Source: Guyparkeria hydrothermalis (GTDB lineage: Bacteria > Pseudomonadota > Gammaproteobacteria > Halothiobacillales > Halothiobacillaceae). Taken from it: a stretch of 64,000 bases of DNA. A program made the position numbers and the translations under genes. How positions within the stretch are numbered: the first letter of the stretch is position 1; each line of letters opens with the position of its first letter. Shown in pieces: positions 51,341 through 61,258 of the stretch. The notes beneath the pieces were generated by a model. The model saw only the letters and a list, made by a program, of their open reading frames with translations. It made no database searches and was not told the origin of the DNA. The stretch lies in the NCBI RefSeq assembly GCF_023555385.1, contig NZ_JAJSED010000001.1, forward strand, positions 434,001 to 498,000, written 5' to 3'.

Positions 51341-51376
51341 TGGAAAACGGACCCGTTGCCGATGTTTCCAATATTG
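51341..51376. promoter_or_regulatory. Candidate operator for the efflux operon
   Basis: TGGAAA (51341-51346) and TTTCCA (51365-51370) are inverted, with ACGG/CCGT nested inside (51347-51350, 51353-51356). A perfect CAATATTG palindrome (51369-51376) sits at the edge. It lies about 120 bases upstream of the tolC start. RND operons are often controlled by TetR-type repressors at such sites, but no regulator gene is adjacent. Confidence 0.3.
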
Positions 51377-51408
51377 TTTTGTCCTTGGCTACCGAAAAGG
51401 AGACTAGC

Positions 51409-51465
51409 ATGCGCTTTGTGGCCATGTTCGAGTATCAGTGCATGGTGAAAAACTTATGCATGTGA
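51409..51465 (+). CDS. Candidate 18-residue micro-ORF upstream of truA
   Basis: ATG 51409 is preceded by AAAAGGAGAC at ideal spacing, one of the best ribosome-binding sites in the window, yet the frame ends after 18 codons (MRFVAMFEYQ...LCM). It lies in an AT-rich patch between divergent operons, about 95 bases before truA. It could be a leader peptide or small membrane-active peptide, the decayed end of a lost gene, or chance. Two cysteines and four methionines in 18 residues are notable. Confidence 0.3.
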   Translation: MRFVAMFEYQCMVKNLCM

Positions 51466-51559
51466 CGCGCTGAATCGGTACTTCGTTTGCCTGTGTCGGC
51501 GGCCCTGGATCGGGCGGACGCGTTATCATCGCGCCTCGTTTGATTGGGGAGGGCACGGC

Positions 51560-52348
51560 ATGCGGCTGGCCATGGGCATCGAATACGACGGCGGGCGCTA
51601 CCACGGCTGGCAGCGTCAGTCGCACTGTGACTCGGTCCAGGCTCGTCTGGAGAAAGCCATCAGTCGGGTGGCGGATGCGCCGGTCGAGGTGGTGTGCGCC
51701 GGGCGGACCGACCGTGGTGTGCACGCGACGAATCAGGTGGTGCATGCCGATGTGACGGTGGACCGGCCGCTCTATGGCTGGCAGATGGGTACGATGCAGC
51801 ACTTGCCGCGCGACATCACGGTGCTGTGGGTGCGCGAGGTCGACGACACCTTCCACGCCCGCTTTTCGGCGACTGCCCGCGAATACCGTTACTGCCTGAT
51901 CAATCGCTCGACCCGCCCGGCAATCGCAGCGGGGCGGCTTAGCTGGTGGTACCGCCCGCTGGACGAAGGGCGCATGCAGGCCGCCGCTGATCGACTGCTG
52001 GGCGAACACGACTTTTCCAGTTTCCGCGGCAAGGATTGCCAGGCCCACTCGCCGGTGCGCACCGTGGAGATGATCCGCATCACGCGCCAGGGCGACTACC
52101 TGTTCTTCGACGTGCGCGCGAACGCGTTCCTGCACCACATGGTGCGCAATATCGTGGGCAGCCTGTTCGCAGTTGGTACGGGAGAACGGCCGGTCGACTG
52201 GATAGTCGAGGCGCTGGGCGAACGGGATCGCGAGGCAGCCGGTATTACCGCGCCCGCCGACGGGCTTTACCTCACCGGCGTGGAATATTCGGCCGAATTC
52301 GATCTGCCGACCGAGCCGCGCCGGCCCATGTTCGAGCAGGTCGACTGA
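51560..52348 (+). CDS. truA: tRNA pseudouridine(38-40) synthase TruA
   Basis: This 262-residue enzyme has its catalytic aspartate in AGRTDRGVHATNQV and family motifs GIEYDGGRYHGWQRQ at the N-terminus and RANAFLHHMVRNIVGSL near the end. It isomerises uridines 38-40 in the anticodon stem. GGGGAGGG gives a strong start. It heads the conserved truA-trpF-trpB-trpA-accD-folC run. Confidence 0.97.
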   Translation: MRLAMGIEYDGGRYHGWQRQSHCDSVQARLEKAISRVADAPVEVVCAGRTDRGVHATNQVVHADVTVDRPLYGWQMGTMQHLPRDITVLWVREVDDTFHARFSATAREYRYCLINRSTRPAIAAGRLSWWYRPLDEGRMQAAADRLLGEHDFSSFRGKDCQAHSPVRTVEMIRITRQGDYLFFDVRANAFLHHMVRNIVGSLFAVGTGERPVDWIVEALGERDREAAGITAPADGLYLTGVEYSAEFDLPTEPRRPMFEQVD

Positions 52349-52428
52349 GCCGCTGCCATTCGAGGCCAACGGCGAATCCTGCTAGTATTCCCCGCCCGAT
52401 TCCCAATACCGCGAGGGCCGTCACCCAG

Positions 52429-53088
52429 GTGGACACCAGCCGTACCCGGGTCAAGATTTGCGGCATCACCCGCTTGACCGACATCCAGGCCGCCGTGGCC
52501 GCCGGCGCCGATGCGCTCGGCTTTGTCTTCGTGCCTGCCAGTCGCCGCTCGATCAAGGTCGAGACGGCCAGGGAGCTGGTGGGGCGGGTGCCGGCCTTCG
52601 TCCAGACCGTGGCGCTGTTCTCGGACCCATCCGTCGACTGGGTCGAGATGGTGGTCGATCAGGTCGGACCGGACCTGCTGCAGTTTCATGGCAGCGAAAG
52701 CGGTCGGTTCTGCCGGCAGTTTGGCCGGCCGTACATCAAGGCCATCAGTGCGGACCTCGACGAAGCCGCACGCGAGAGCGTGCTGAAAGATCATTACACC
52801 GCCCGCGGCTTTCTGCTCGACAGCCATGCGTTGAGCGGGCTCGGCGGGACGGGCCACACGTTCGACTGGAGCCGCTGGCCGCGCGAGGCGGGTCCGGGCC
52901 GTCGGCCGTGGATTCTGGCCGGTGGACTGTCGCCGGAAAACATCGCCGATGCCGTCGCCAGTCTGGCGCCGTATGCCGTGGACGTGTCCAGCGGCGTCGA
53001 GGAAGCGCCCGGCATCAAGTCGGCGGACAAAATCAATGCATTCATTCGAGGGGTAGGGCATGCCCGAGACCAACAACAGGGTGACTGA
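52429..53088 (+). CDS. trpF: Phosphoribosylanthranilate isomerase (TrpF)
   Basis: This 219-residue TIM-barrel enzyme has the catalytic cysteine in [12 protein letters not shown] and the catalytic Asp region in [34 protein letters not shown] and [15 protein letters not shown] bind the phosphate. It converts phosphoribosylanthranilate to CdRP in tryptophan synthesis. GTG 52429 is the start just before VKICGIT; the frame upstream is a shadow of truA. The 3' end overlaps trpB by 29 bases. Confidence 0.95.
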   Translation: MDTSRTRVKICGITRLTDIQAAVAAGADALGFVFVPASRRSIKVETARELVGRVPAFVQTVALFSDPSVDWVEMVVDQVGPDLLQFHGSESGRFCRQFGRPYIKAISADLDEAARESVLKDHYTARGFLLDSHALSGLGGTGHTFDWSRWPREAGPGRRPWILAGGLSPENIADAVASLAPYAVDVSSGVEEAPGIKSADKINAFIRGVGHARDQQQGD

Positions 53089-54289
53089 CGCACCGGTCGA
53101 TTACGGGAGCTTCCCGGACGTGCGCGGTCGTTTCGGGGATTACGGCGGCCGCTATGTGGCCGAGACCCTGATGGCGCCGATCGAGGAGCTGACCGCCGCC
53201 TACGCCAAGTACCGCAACGACCCCGGGTTCCTCGAGGAATTCGAGACCGACCTGCGCGACTACGTCGGTCGTCCGACCGCGCTGTACCACGCCAAGCGAC
53301 TCTCCGAGCTTTACGGTGCCGAGATCTGGCTCAAGCGTGAGGACCTGAACCACACCGGCGCGCACAAGATCAACAACGCACTTGGCCAGGCGTTGCTCGC
53401 CAAGCGCATGGGCAAGACACGCATCATCGCCGAGACCGGTGCCGGTCAGCACGGCGTGGCCACCGCGACCGTCGCCGCGCGGCTGGGCATCGAATGCGTC
53501 GTCTACATGGGCGCCGACGATATCCAGCGCCAGGCGCCCAATGTGTTTCGCATGCGATTGCTCGGGGCGAAGGTGGTGCCGGTGGATTCCGGCACCCGGA
53601 CCCTGAAGGACGCGCTCAACGAGGCAATGCGCGATTGGGTCACCAACGTTGACGACACCTTCTACATCATCGGCACCGTCGCCGGGCCGCATCCGTACCC
53701 GCAGATGGTGCGCGACTTCCAGTCCGTGATCGGACGCGAGGCGCGCGAGCAGATGCTGGAGAAGACCGGCGAGTTGCCCGATCAGGTGGTCGCCTGCGTC
53801 GGTGGCGGCTCGAACGCCATCGGCATCTTCCACGAGTTTCTCGCCGACGAGTCGGTCGAGCTGCACGGCTCGGAGGCCGGCGGCGAGGGCGTCGAGACTG
53901 GCCGCCACGCCGCGCCGCTGACGGCCGGGCGCCCGGGCGTGCTGCACGGCAACCGCACTTACCTGATGGAAGACGAGAACGGCCAGATCATTGGCACGCA
54001 CTCGATTTCCGCCGGGCTCGACTATCCGGGCGTGGGACCGGAGCACGCCTGGCTCAAGGACATCGGTCGCGTGCAGTACGCGGCAATCACCGACGAACAG
54101 GCGATGGAAGCGTTCCACGACATGATGCGCTGCGAGGGCATCATTCCGGCGCTGGAATCCTCCCACGCGGTCGCCCATGCGCGCCTGCTCGCCGAGGCGC
54201 GTGGTGGCCAGCGCATCCTGGTCAACCTGTCCGGTCGGGGCGACAAGGACATCAACACCGTGGCACGACTCGAGGGGATCGAACTGTGA
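53060..54289 (+). CDS. trpB: Tryptophan synthase beta subunit (TrpB)
   Basis: This 409-residue PLP enzyme has the Schiff-base lysine in [19 protein letters not shown], the PLP phosphate loop [12 protein letters not shown] and [15 protein letters not shown] at the N-terminus. It makes tryptophan from serine and indole delivered by TrpA. It starts inside trpF and ends in a GTGA overlap with trpA, so the subunits are translated together. Confidence 0.98.
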   Translation: MPETNNRVTDAPVDYGSFPDVRGRFGDYGGRYVAETLMAPIEELTAAYAKYRNDPGFLEEFETDLRDYVGRPTALYHAKRLSELYGAEIWLKREDLNHTGAHKINNALGQALLAKRMGKTRIIAETGAGQHGVATATVAARLGIECVVYMGADDIQRQAPNVFRMRLLGAKVVPVDSGTRTLKDALNEAMRDWVTNVDDTFYIIGTVAGPHPYPQMVRDFQSVIGREAREQMLEKTGELPDQVVACVGGGSNAIGIFHEFLADESVELHGSEAGGEGVETGRHAAPLTAGRPGVLHGNRTYLMEDENGQIIGTHSISAGLDYPGVGPEHAWLKDIGRVQYAAITDEQAMEAFHDMMRCEGIIPALESSHAVAHARLLAEARGGQRILVNLSGRGDKDINTVARLEGIEL

Positions 54290-55134
54290 GCGACACCAGT
54301 CAGCAGACCGGCAGCCGCCTGGCGCCGCTTTTTCAGCGGCTTTCCGCCGAAAACCGTGCCGCACTGATTCCTTACATCACCGCTGGCGATCCGAGCGCCG
54401 AAGCCACTCTCGACCTGATGCATGCGCTGGTCGAGGGCGGTGCCGATGCGATCGAGATCGGCGTGCCATTCTCCGACCCGATGGCCGACGGCCCGGTTAT
54501 CCAGGCCGCACATGAGCGTGCGCTGCGATCCGGGCTGGGCCTGCGCGGCGTGCTCGACCTGGTTGCCGAATTCCGTCGCAAGGACGCCGAGACGCCCGTG
54601 ATCCTGATGGGCTATCAGAACCCGATCGAGGCCATGGGCGTGGCGCGCTTTGCCGAGCGGGCCGCGGAGGTCGGGGTGGATGGTGTGCTCACCGTCGACC
54701 TGCCGCCCGAAGAGGCGGACGAGCTGGCCGGGGCACTTGGCGCGCCCGGACTGGACTGCATCTTCCTTCTCGCCCCCACTACCACGGGAGAGCGCACGCG
54801 GGCCGTAGCGGCCAAGGGCTCGGGTTTCGTCTATTACGTCTCGTTGAAGGGCGTCACCGGTGCGGCGAATCTCGATACGGACGCGCTGGGTGATCAGCTC
54901 GGCCGCATTCGCGAGACCTGCGAGTTGCCTGTAGGGGTCGGTTTCGGAATTCGCGATGCCGATACGGCCGGCCGGGTCGGCGCTGCCGCCGATGCCGTCA
55001 TCGTGGGCAGCGCCATCGTCAGGCTGATTCACGAACGGGCCGAGGCCGCAGGGGGCGTGAATGGCTCGGTGCTCGACGAGGTAAAGGACTTCGTCGCTGG
55101 TATGCGTCAGGCAATCGAAGCCGCACGCGGATAG
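54286..55134 (+). CDS. trpA: Tryptophan synthase alpha subunit (TrpA)
   Basis: This 282-residue TIM-barrel protein has the catalytic Glu in [18 protein letters not shown] and Asp in [13 protein letters not shown], with [12 protein letters not shown] and VGFGIRD for phosphate binding. It cleaves indole-3-glycerol phosphate. GTG start overlaps the trpB stop. The tail is slightly longer than E. coli TrpA (268). Confidence 0.97.
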   Translation: MSDTSQQTGSRLAPLFQRLSAENRAALIPYITAGDPSAEATLDLMHALVEGGADAIEIGVPFSDPMADGPVIQAAHERALRSGLGLRGVLDLVAEFRRKDAETPVILMGYQNPIEAMGVARFAERAAEVGVDGVLTVDLPPEEADELAGALGAPGLDCIFLLAPTTTGERTRAVAAKGSGFVYYVSLKGVTGAANLDTDALGDQLGRIRETCELPVGVGFGIRDADTAGRVGAAADAVIVGSAIVRLIHERAEAAGGVNGSVLDEVKDFVAGMRQAIEAARG

Positions 55135-55203
55135 CGAACGACACGCTAACGGACAAAGCGCCGCGACCTGGTCGGCGGCAGATACATCCTGGGAGACTGG
55201 ATC

Positions 55204-56088
55204 ATGAGCTGGCTCGACAAGCTGATTCCATCACGTATCCGAACCGAGAGCACCGGCAAACGCGGTGTGCCGGAAGGGCTTTGGGTGAAATGCCCGGGTT
55301 GCGACGCGGTTCTTTACCGCGAGGAGCTGCGGCGCAATCTGGAGGTCTGCCCCAAGTGCGGCCACCACATGCGTATCGGTGTGCGGGAGCGGCTGGACGC
55401 ATTCCTCGACGAGCGCGGGCGTGAGGAGCTGTTTACCGATATCGCGCCGGTCGACATGCTCAAGTTCCGCGACCAGAAGAAGTATCGAGACCGCATCAAC
55501 GTCAGCCAGAAGAAGACCGGCGAGAAGGATGCCCTGGTGGTCATGCGCGGTCAGGTCGACGGCGTGCCGGTGATCACGGCGGCCTTCAACTTTGCGTTCA
55601 TGGGTGGCTCGATGGGCTCGGTCGTCGGCGAGAAGTTCGTACGCGCGGTGGAAGCGGCGATTCAGAACCGATGCGCGCTGGTCTGCTTCACCGCTTCCGG
55701 CGGGGCGCGCATGCAGGAAGCGCTGTTTTCCCTGATGCAGATGGCCAAGACGTCCGCGGCGTTGACGCGCCTGTCGAACAAGCGGCTCCCGTTCATTGTC
55801 GTGCTCACTGACCCGACCATGGGCGGTGTGTCCGCGTCACTGGCGATGCTGGGAGACGTGCAGATCGCCGAGCCCAATGCCCTGATCGGTTTTGCCGGGC
55901 CGCGCGTCATCGAGCAGACCGTGCGGGAAACCCTGCCAGAGGGCTTCCAGCGCAGCGAATTCCTGCTCGAGCATGGGGCGATCGACATGATCGTCTCGCG
56001 TGGCGAGTTGCCGGAGACGATCGCACTGCTGGTTGCCAACCTGCAGAAGAAGGACCTACCTAAGGCGGACGCAAAAGCCGCTTCGTGA
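55204..56088 (+). CDS. accD: Acetyl-CoA carboxylase carboxyltransferase beta subunit (AccD)
   Basis: This 294-residue protein has an N-terminal zinc ribbon (CPGC...CPKCGHH, about 30-55) and a crotonase-like carboxyltransferase core with [19 protein letters not shown] and [20 protein letters not shown]. It pairs with AccA to make malonyl-CoA. GGGAGACTGG precedes the ATG. folC starts 52 bases later. Confidence 0.97.
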   Translation: MSWLDKLIPSRIRTESTGKRGVPEGLWVKCPGCDAVLYREELRRNLEVCPKCGHHMRIGVRERLDAFLDERGREELFTDIAPVDMLKFRDQKKYRDRINVSQKKTGEKDALVVMRGQVDGVPVITAAFNFAFMGGSMGSVVGEKFVRAVEAAIQNRCALVCFTASGGARMQEALFSLMQMAKTSAALTRLSNKRLPFIVVLTDPTMGGVSASLAMLGDVQIAEPNALIGFAGPRVIEQTVRETLPEGFQRSEFLLEHGAIDMIVSRGELPETIALLVANLQKKDLPKADAKAAS

Positions 56089-56140
56089 TGCGGGAAATCT
56101 TCTCTCCTTTCCCGGCTGGCGGTTTGTCGCCGAGGACGCG

Positions 56141-57433
56141 TTGAGCAAGCCAGTCTCACGCTGGCTGGACGAACTGCTGGCTCGGGATCCGAACCGGATC
56201 GAACCGGGGGTCGAGCGCACGCGTCGTCTCGCTCACGACCTGCTTGGCGGCAAGCCCTCCGCCTGCGTGATCAGTGTCGCTGGCACCAACGGCAAGGGCT
56301 CGAGCGTGATGATGGCGTCGGCGATCTGCCGGGCGGCCGGCTACCGGGTCGGCAGCTATACGTCGCCGCATCTGGAAGATGTCCGTGAACGGTTTCTGAT
56401 TGACGGCGAACAGGTCGATGAGGCGGCGTTGGTTGAAGCGTTCGAGCGCATCGACTCCCACCCGGACAGTGACGCGCTGACGTATTTCGAATGGCTCACC
56501 CTGGCGGCGTTTCTGGTCTTCGAGCAGGCCGGGGTCGATGTCTGGGTACTGGAAGTCGGCCTGGGAGGTCGGCTCGACGCGGTCAACGCCCTGGATGCGG
56601 ACCTGGCCTTGATCACGCCGATCGGGCTCGACCACCAGGCCTGGCTCGGTGACAGTCGCGAGGTCATCGGGCGGGAGAAGGCCGGCATTCTTCGACCGGG
56701 GCAGGTGGCCGTCTACGCCGACCCGGACGCGGTCGATTCGGTAGCCAAGATCGCGGATCGCCTCGGTGCCGAGTTGTGGTGCTTTGGCCGAGACTACGAA
56801 TTGCGCCGCCGGGGTGTGTCGCCGACCGCCGAGGCGTGGGAATTGGTCACCAGGGAGCGTTCCTCCCCGTTGCCGGTTCCGGCGCTGTTCGGGCGGCACC
56901 AGTGCCGAAATGCTGCCGGGGTCGTTGCGTTGCTGCAACATCCCGCGAGCCCGCTTGCAGTGCCGGATTCCGCGATCCAAGCGGGGCTGTCCACGGTGCG
57001 ATTGGCCGGTCGTCTGGAGCGTGGCCATGATCGAGACCGGGTGGTCTGGTTCGATGTGGCCCATAATGCTGAGGCAGCGACCGCTCTCGCGGAGTCGCTC
57101 GCCTCGAAGCCTGTCCGGGGACGTCGACTCGCCGTTTTTTCCGCTTTGGCGGACAAACCGATCGAGGCGGTGGTCAGACCGATGGCGGAGGTGATCGATG
57201 CGTGGTGGGTTGCGCCGCTGGCGGAACCGAGGGCCGCGGACATCGGTCGGATCGAATCGGCCCTGGCCGACATCGGCGTTGACGCAGTGACGCGTGAAGC
57301 CGACCTGTTCGGTGCGTATAATGCCGCGCTGGCGACGGCCGGGGAGGGAGATGAACTCGTGGTGTTCGGCTCCTTTCACGTGGTTGGCCCGTTACGGGGC
57401 CGTCTGACCGGGCAAGAGATAGCGGACGTCTGA
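56141..57433 (+). CDS. folC: Dihydrofolate/folylpolyglutamate synthase (FolC)
   Basis: This 430-residue ligase has the ATP loop SVAGTNGKGSSVMMASA, YTSPHLEDVRERFLIDG, VLEVGLGGRLDAVN and the C-terminal VWFDVAHNAEAATALAE. It makes dihydrofolate and adds glutamates. The start is read as TTG 56141 behind GAGGA: no ATG or GTG lies in frame near the family's start (SRWLDELLARDP), while the open frame upstream overlaps accD in a different frame. Confidence 0.95.
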   Translation: MSKPVSRWLDELLARDPNRIEPGVERTRRLAHDLLGGKPSACVISVAGTNGKGSSVMMASAICRAAGYRVGSYTSPHLEDVRERFLIDGEQVDEAALVEAFERIDSHPDSDALTYFEWLTLAAFLVFEQAGVDVWVLEVGLGGRLDAVNALDADLALITPIGLDHQAWLGDSREVIGREKAGILRPGQVAVYADPDAVDSVAKIADRLGAELWCFGRDYELRRRGVSPTAEAWELVTRERSSPLPVPALFGRHQCRNAAGVVALLQHPASPLAVPDSAIQAGLSTVRLAGRLERGHDRDRVVWFDVAHNAEAATALAESLASKPVRGRRLAVFSALADKPIEAVVRPMAEVIDAWWVAPLAEPRAADIGRIESALADIGVDAVTREADLFGAYNAALATAGEGDELVVFGSFHVVGPLRGRLTGQEIADV

Positions 57434-57467
57434 ATCGACGTCCTGGCCGACTCGACAAGGGGGTGCC

Positions 57468-58265
57468 GTGGCAGAGCAAACCGAATCAAACTGGACCGAA
57501 TCGCGCTTTCGTCAACGGTTGGTTGGCGCATCGGTCGTAGTCGCCCTGGCGGTGCTCCTGCTGCCGCTATGGCTGGACGGCAGCGGCATCGATAGCCTGC
57601 GGGTCCAGTCCGTGCCCGAGAAGCCCGAGGTGGAAGGCGCCGAGAAGGTGGATATTCCCCAGCCGCCGGGTGATAGCGGTGAGCCACTCGAGGACCCGCC
57701 ACAATCCCTCTTTCCGGACCAGACTCCCATCGAGGCGCGCTCCGGCGACGACGGCGAAGCGATGAGGCAGGAAACCGTCGCACCGCCAAAAGAGAAAACG
57801 GTCGAGCCGTCGACCGTCGAGACATCGACGCAGGAGAGCGGCGACGCGTCCGACGAGGATGCTCCGTCGAGCGAATCGGCAGCAGCTGACGAGCCCAAGG
57901 AAAAAGAACAACCCGAGAAGGATTCCAGCGACGCATCCCAGAAGCAGCCTGATGACAAGACGAGCGAGACTGCTGACAAGGGTGCCGAGGAGGACTCGGG
58001 CGATGCGGCCGCGCTCCCGGAAAGCGCGACTGATGGGGAGTTCGTCGTGCAGCTGGGCAGTTTCTCCGATGAGCGCAACGCCCGGGCGCTGGCCGAGTCG
58101 GTGAAGTCATCCGGATTCGACGTGTTTGTCACGCCGCTGTTCTCGGAGCAGGGGACGGTCTGGCGGGTGCGCGTCGGGCCGTACGCGACTCGCGAGCAGG
58201 CGAGCGAGGCGACAGAGCGTTTGCGGCAGCGCATCGGTCGTGACGGCCTGGTGATGACCAAATGA
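57468..58265 (+). CDS. dedD: SPOR-domain cell-division protein (DedD-like)
   Basis: This 265-residue protein has a short cytoplasmic N-terminus, one helix (about 18-35, VGASVVVALAVLLLPLWL), a long acidic and Pro/Glu/Ser-rich linker (about 45-185) and a C-terminal SPOR domain (FVVQLGSFSDERNARALAE, VWRVRVGPYATREQASEA). SPOR domains bind denuded septal peptidoglycan, so it is a division-site protein. GTG start. It sits between folC and cvpA as in many gammaproteobacteria. Confidence 0.92.
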   Translation: MAEQTESNWTESRFRQRLVGASVVVALAVLLLPLWLDGSGIDSLRVQSVPEKPEVEGAEKVDIPQPPGDSGEPLEDPPQSLFPDQTPIEARSGDDGEAMRQETVAPPKEKTVEPSTVETSTQESGDASDEDAPSSESAAADEPKEKEQPEKDSSDASQKQPDDKTSETADKGAEEDSGDAAALPESATDGEFVVQLGSFSDERNARALAESVKSSGFDVFVTPLFSEQGTVWRVRVGPYATREQASEATERLRQRIGRDGLVMTK

Positions 58266-58317
58266 CACGTGACCGGGTCGCTCGGTTGCGCAGAGCGGAA
58301 GCGACGGGGAGAGCAGC

Positions 58318-58806
58318 ATGACGCTGGTGGATTGGATCCTGCTGGCAATCGTCCTGATATCGACTGCGATCGCGCTGGTGCGCGGTTTCATCAAGGAAGT
58401 AATCTCCCTGGTCACCTGGCTGGCGGCATTCGGCATTGCCCTGGGCTTTTCCCAGGCGGCCGCCGTACTGGTGCCGGAAGCGGTCGACATTCCCTCGGCG
58501 CGAGTGGCAATCGCCTTCGTGGCGCTGTTCGTCATCGTCCTGATTCTCGGCGGGATCATTAACTGGGCGGTGTCGAAGCTGGTGGAGACCACCGGCCTGT
58601 CGGGGACCGATCGCTCGGTTGGTATGGTGTTCGGCCTGTTGCGGGGCGTGCTGATCGTGGCAGGCCTGCTGCTTCTGGCGGGATTTACCGCGCTGCCGCA
58701 GGAGTCGTGGTGGGAGGCTTCGGCTCTCATCCCGCACTTCAAGGTCGTGGCCGGCTGGTTGCTCGCGGTCCTGCCTTCAGACGTGGCGAGTAACGTTCAG
58801 TGGTGA
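58318..58806 (+). CDS. cvpA: CvpA-family membrane protein
   Basis: This 162-residue protein has four predicted helices with the CvpA pattern VDWILLAIVLISTAIALVRG at the start and IKEVISLVTWLAAFGIA, and LRGVLIVAGLLLLAGF later. The family, first linked to colicin V production, has a poorly known role in envelope stress. A terminator overlaps its stop codon, so purF downstream needs its own promoter. Confidence 0.93.
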   Translation: MTLVDWILLAIVLISTAIALVRGFIKEVISLVTWLAAFGIALGFSQAAAVLVPEAVDIPSARVAIAFVALFVIVLILGGIINWAVSKLVETTGLSGTDRSVGMVFGLLRGVLIVAGLLLLAGFTALPQESWWEASALIPHFKVVAGWLLAVLPSDVASNVQW

Positions 58807-58833
58807 CCCCGGTAAGATGGGGGTCGATTTTTT
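58805..58833 (+). terminator. Intrinsic terminator overlapping the cvpA stop
   Basis: GACCCC (58805-58810) pairs with GGGGTC (58820-58825) around a nine-base loop, and six T residues follow at 58828-58833. The stem begins within the cvpA stop codon. Confidence 0.7.
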
Positions 58834-58860
58834 AGGCGACGTGCCGGATGATGCGTCGCC

Positions 58861-58922
58861 ATCGGGGCAACCCGATTGACGCCGGGCTGGTCGGTTGACC
58901 GGTCCGGCGTAGCCGTTTCGGC
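58861..58922 (+). other. Strong tandem hairpins in the region upstream of purF
   Basis: Three hairpins follow each other. ATCGGG-GCAA-CCCGAT (58861-58876) has a GNRA-type loop. A stem of 14 pairs including two G-U (58879-58910) closes on a GGTT loop. GCCG-TTT-CGGC is at 58912-58922. They lie 70-135 bases before the purF start and after the cvpA terminator. No T-run follows, so they are not plain terminators. They may form a structured leader, a palindromic repeat or a processing site. No known riboswitch was recognised. Confidence 0.45.
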
Positions 58923-58994
58923 AGCCGGCAGGGACGCGCCGGGTCGAGGCCTTCTGACGTTTTTGCACGGTTAAGTACCGAGGTGGTTTGACGC

Positions 58995-60530
58995 ATGTGC
59001 GGCATTATTGGGATGGTGGCGAAATCGCCGGTCAATCAGGCGCTGTATGACGGGTTGACCGTTCTTCAGCACCGCGGTCAGGATGCGGCAGGCATCCTGA
59101 CTTCCGACGAGGAACGCCTTTTTCTCCGCAAGGAAAACGGTCTGGTCAAGGACGTTTTTCACACCCGTCACATGCGCCAGCTGATGGGCAACATGGGCAT
59201 CGGCCATGTCCGCTACCCGACGGCCGGCTGCGATTCCTCGGCCGAGGCGCAGCCGTTCTACGTCAACGCCCCGTTCGGTATCGCCATGGGGCACAACGGC
59301 AACCTCACCAACGTCGACGAGCTGCGTGCCGCCGTCGTGGCCGAGGATCGCCGTCACCTGAACACCAATTCCGACTCGGAAGTTCTGCTCAACGTCTTCG
59401 CGCACGAGCTTGCCGCGATTGCCGAGGCGCGTCCGACGGCCGATGACGTGTTTTCCGCCATCACGAACGTGCACCGCCGGGCGCGCGGCGCCTATGCCGT
59501 TATCGGCCTGATCGCGGGCGAAGGCGTGTTCGCGTTCCGTGATCCGCGCGGCATCCGTCCGGTTTGCTACGGCAAGCGCGAGACCGAACACGGCACCGAA
59601 TACATGATCGCCTCCGAGTCGGTCGCGATCGAGGCGGGCGAGTTCGAGCTGGTCCGCGACCTGGCGCCCGGCGAGGCGATCTTTATCTCGCGTGAGGGTG
59701 AGGTCACACTTCGCCAGTGCGCCGACGACCCGTCCTATTCCAGCTGCATTTTCGAGTACGTCTATCTTGCACGTCCCGACTCGATCATCGACGACGTGTC
59801 GGTTTATCGGGCCCGCATGCGCATGGGCGAGAAACTCGCCGAGAAGATCCAGCGCGACTGGGCGCACCACGATATCGACGTGGTGATCCCGATTCCGGAC
59901 ACGAGCCGGACGGCGGCTCTGGAGATCGCGGTCAACCTGAACATCAAGTACCGCGAAGGCTTCGTGAAGAACCGCTACATCGCGCGCACCTTCATCATGC
60001 CGGGGCAGGCCAAGCGCAAGCGTTCGGTCCGGCAGAAACTCAATGCCATCGATCTCGAATTCCGCGGCAAGAACGTGCTGCTGGTCGACGATTCGATAGT
60101 CCGCGGCACGACCTCGAGCGAGATCATTCGCATGGCGCGTGAGGCCGGGGCGAAGAAGGTCTTCATGGCGTCTGCTGCGCCGGCGGTTCGGTTCCCGAAC
60201 GTCTACGGCATCGACATGCCGGCCGCCGACGAATTCGTCGCTCACAACCGGGACGTCGAGGAGATCCGCGACGCGATCGGCGCCGACGACCTGATCTACC
60301 AGGATCTCGATGACCTCAAGGAGGCAGTTCGCCTCGGCAACTCGACCCTGGCGGAATTCGACTGCTCGTGCTTCACGGGCGATTACGTCACCAACGACAT
60401 CGACAAGACCTACCTGGCCAACCTGGCCAGCTGCCGGGCCGACAGCGAACGTGACAAGGCAAACGGGGCGGCCGGTGCGTCGCGTCGGTCCCGGGATATC
60501 GTGTCGGTCGGCCTTTACAATGACCAGTGA
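58995..60530 (+). CDS. purF: Amidophosphoribosyltransferase (PurF)
   Basis: This 511-residue enzyme makes phosphoribosylamine from PRPP and glutamine, the first step of purine synthesis. Cys2 after Met (MCGIIGMV) is the glutaminase nucleophile, exposed once Met is removed. GHNGNLTN is in the glutaminase domain, and the PRPP loop is [21 protein letters not shown] precedes the ATG. It overlaps the next gene start by 11 bases. Confidence 0.98.
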   Translation: MCGIIGMVAKSPVNQALYDGLTVLQHRGQDAAGILTSDEERLFLRKENGLVKDVFHTRHMRQLMGNMGIGHVRYPTAGCDSSAEAQPFYVNAPFGIAMGHNGNLTNVDELRAAVVAEDRRHLNTNSDSEVLLNVFAHELAAIAEARPTADDVFSAITNVHRRARGAYAVIGLIAGEGVFAFRDPRGIRPVCYGKRETEHGTEYMIASESVAIEAGEFELVRDLAPGEAIFISREGEVTLRQCADDPSYSSCIFEYVYLARPDSIIDDVSVYRARMRMGEKLAEKIQRDWAHHDIDVVIPIPDTSRTAALEIAVNLNIKYREGFVKNRYIARTFIMPGQAKRKRSVRQKLNAIDLEFRGKNVLLVDDSIVRGTTSSEIIRMAREAGAKKVFMASAAPAVRFPNVYGIDMPAADEFVAHNRDVEEIRDAIGADDLIYQDLDDLKEAVRLGNSTLAEFDCSCFTGDYVTNDIDKTYLANLASCRADSERDKANGAAGASRRSRDIVSVGLYNDQ

Positions 60531-61212
60531 GGCGCGCCGTTCGGTCGTCCGGGGACTGATGCTCCTGGCCGTGGTCGGCCTGTTCGGACTGCAGGTTCCC
60601 GTCGCGACGGCCGCGGCCGCGAGTGACGGCAAGTCCATGAACGATCCCAGAACCTCGCTACCCGAGCGGGTGCAGCGTTCGTCTGCGATGATGGCGGATC
60701 GGCTTGAAGCCGAGGGCGGGAACGGCACCGCCCAGGCGATCGTGGTCGACGTGACCAGTCAGCGGATGTACCTGTTCGAGCAGGGCAGCCTGGTCGGTTC
60801 GTATCCCGTCTCGACCGCCGAGCGCGGCACCGGTAACCAGGAAGGCAGCCTGCAGACCCCGTTGGGGTTGCATCGGGTCGACGAGAAGATCGGCGCCGAT
60901 GCCCCCATGGGCATGATCTTCCGCGGTCGCCGTCCGACCGGCCAGCAGGCCGAGATCCTCACCGGCCCGGACGAGCGGGCTGAGCGGGACGACGTCACCA
61001 GTCGCATCCTGTGGCTTTCCGGCCTGGAGCCGGGCGTCAACCAGGGCGGCGACGTCGACTCCAAACGCCGGTATATCTATATCCACGGCACGCCGGAGGA
61101 GGGCCGCATCGGCCGTCCGGCCTCGCACGGTTGCGTGCGCATGACCAACGCCGACGTGATCGCGCTTTTCGATCGCGTGGAAGTCGGTGCGCTGGTCGAC
61201 ATCATCGAATAA
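60520..61212 (+). CDS. L,D-transpeptidase (ErfK/YbiS family)
   Basis: This 230-residue protein has an N-terminal hydrophobic segment ([23 protein letters not shown]) for export and a YkuD catalytic domain (about 75-230) with [20 protein letters not shown], where His and the catalytic Cys of SHGCVRM are intact. Such enzymes make 3-3 cross-links in peptidoglycan or attach proteins to it. The start ATG 60520 lies inside the end of purF; an upstream open frame is a purF shadow. It sits between purF and ilvD by compaction rather than shared function. Confidence 0.9.
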   Translation: MTSEARRSVVRGLMLLAVVGLFGLQVPVATAAAASDGKSMNDPRTSLPERVQRSSAMMADRLEAEGGNGTAQAIVVDVTSQRMYLFEQGSLVGSYPVSTAERGTGNQEGSLQTPLGLHRVDEKIGADAPMGMIFRGRRPTGQQAEILTGPDERAERDDVTSRILWLSGLEPGVNQGGDVDSKRRYIYIHGTPEEGRIGRPASHGCVRMTNADVIALFDRVEVGALVDIIE

Positions 61213-61258
61213 CGGACCCCGGTCCACTCGTTCCCAGATCGTTTGCGGAGAGCCATCC

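Larger units (their letters stand above)
51222..51559. other. Divergent intergenic region between the tolC efflux operon and truA
   Basis: These 338 bases hold an AT-rich core (about 51315-51410) unlike the GC-rich surroundings, with inverted repeats that could be an operator, and a possible 18-codon open frame with a strong ribosome-binding site at 51409-51465. On the minus side TTTCCA and TATTGT 18 bases apart could be the efflux operon promoter, but the match is weak. The truA ribosome-binding site GGGGAGGG is at its right end. Confidence 0.5.
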
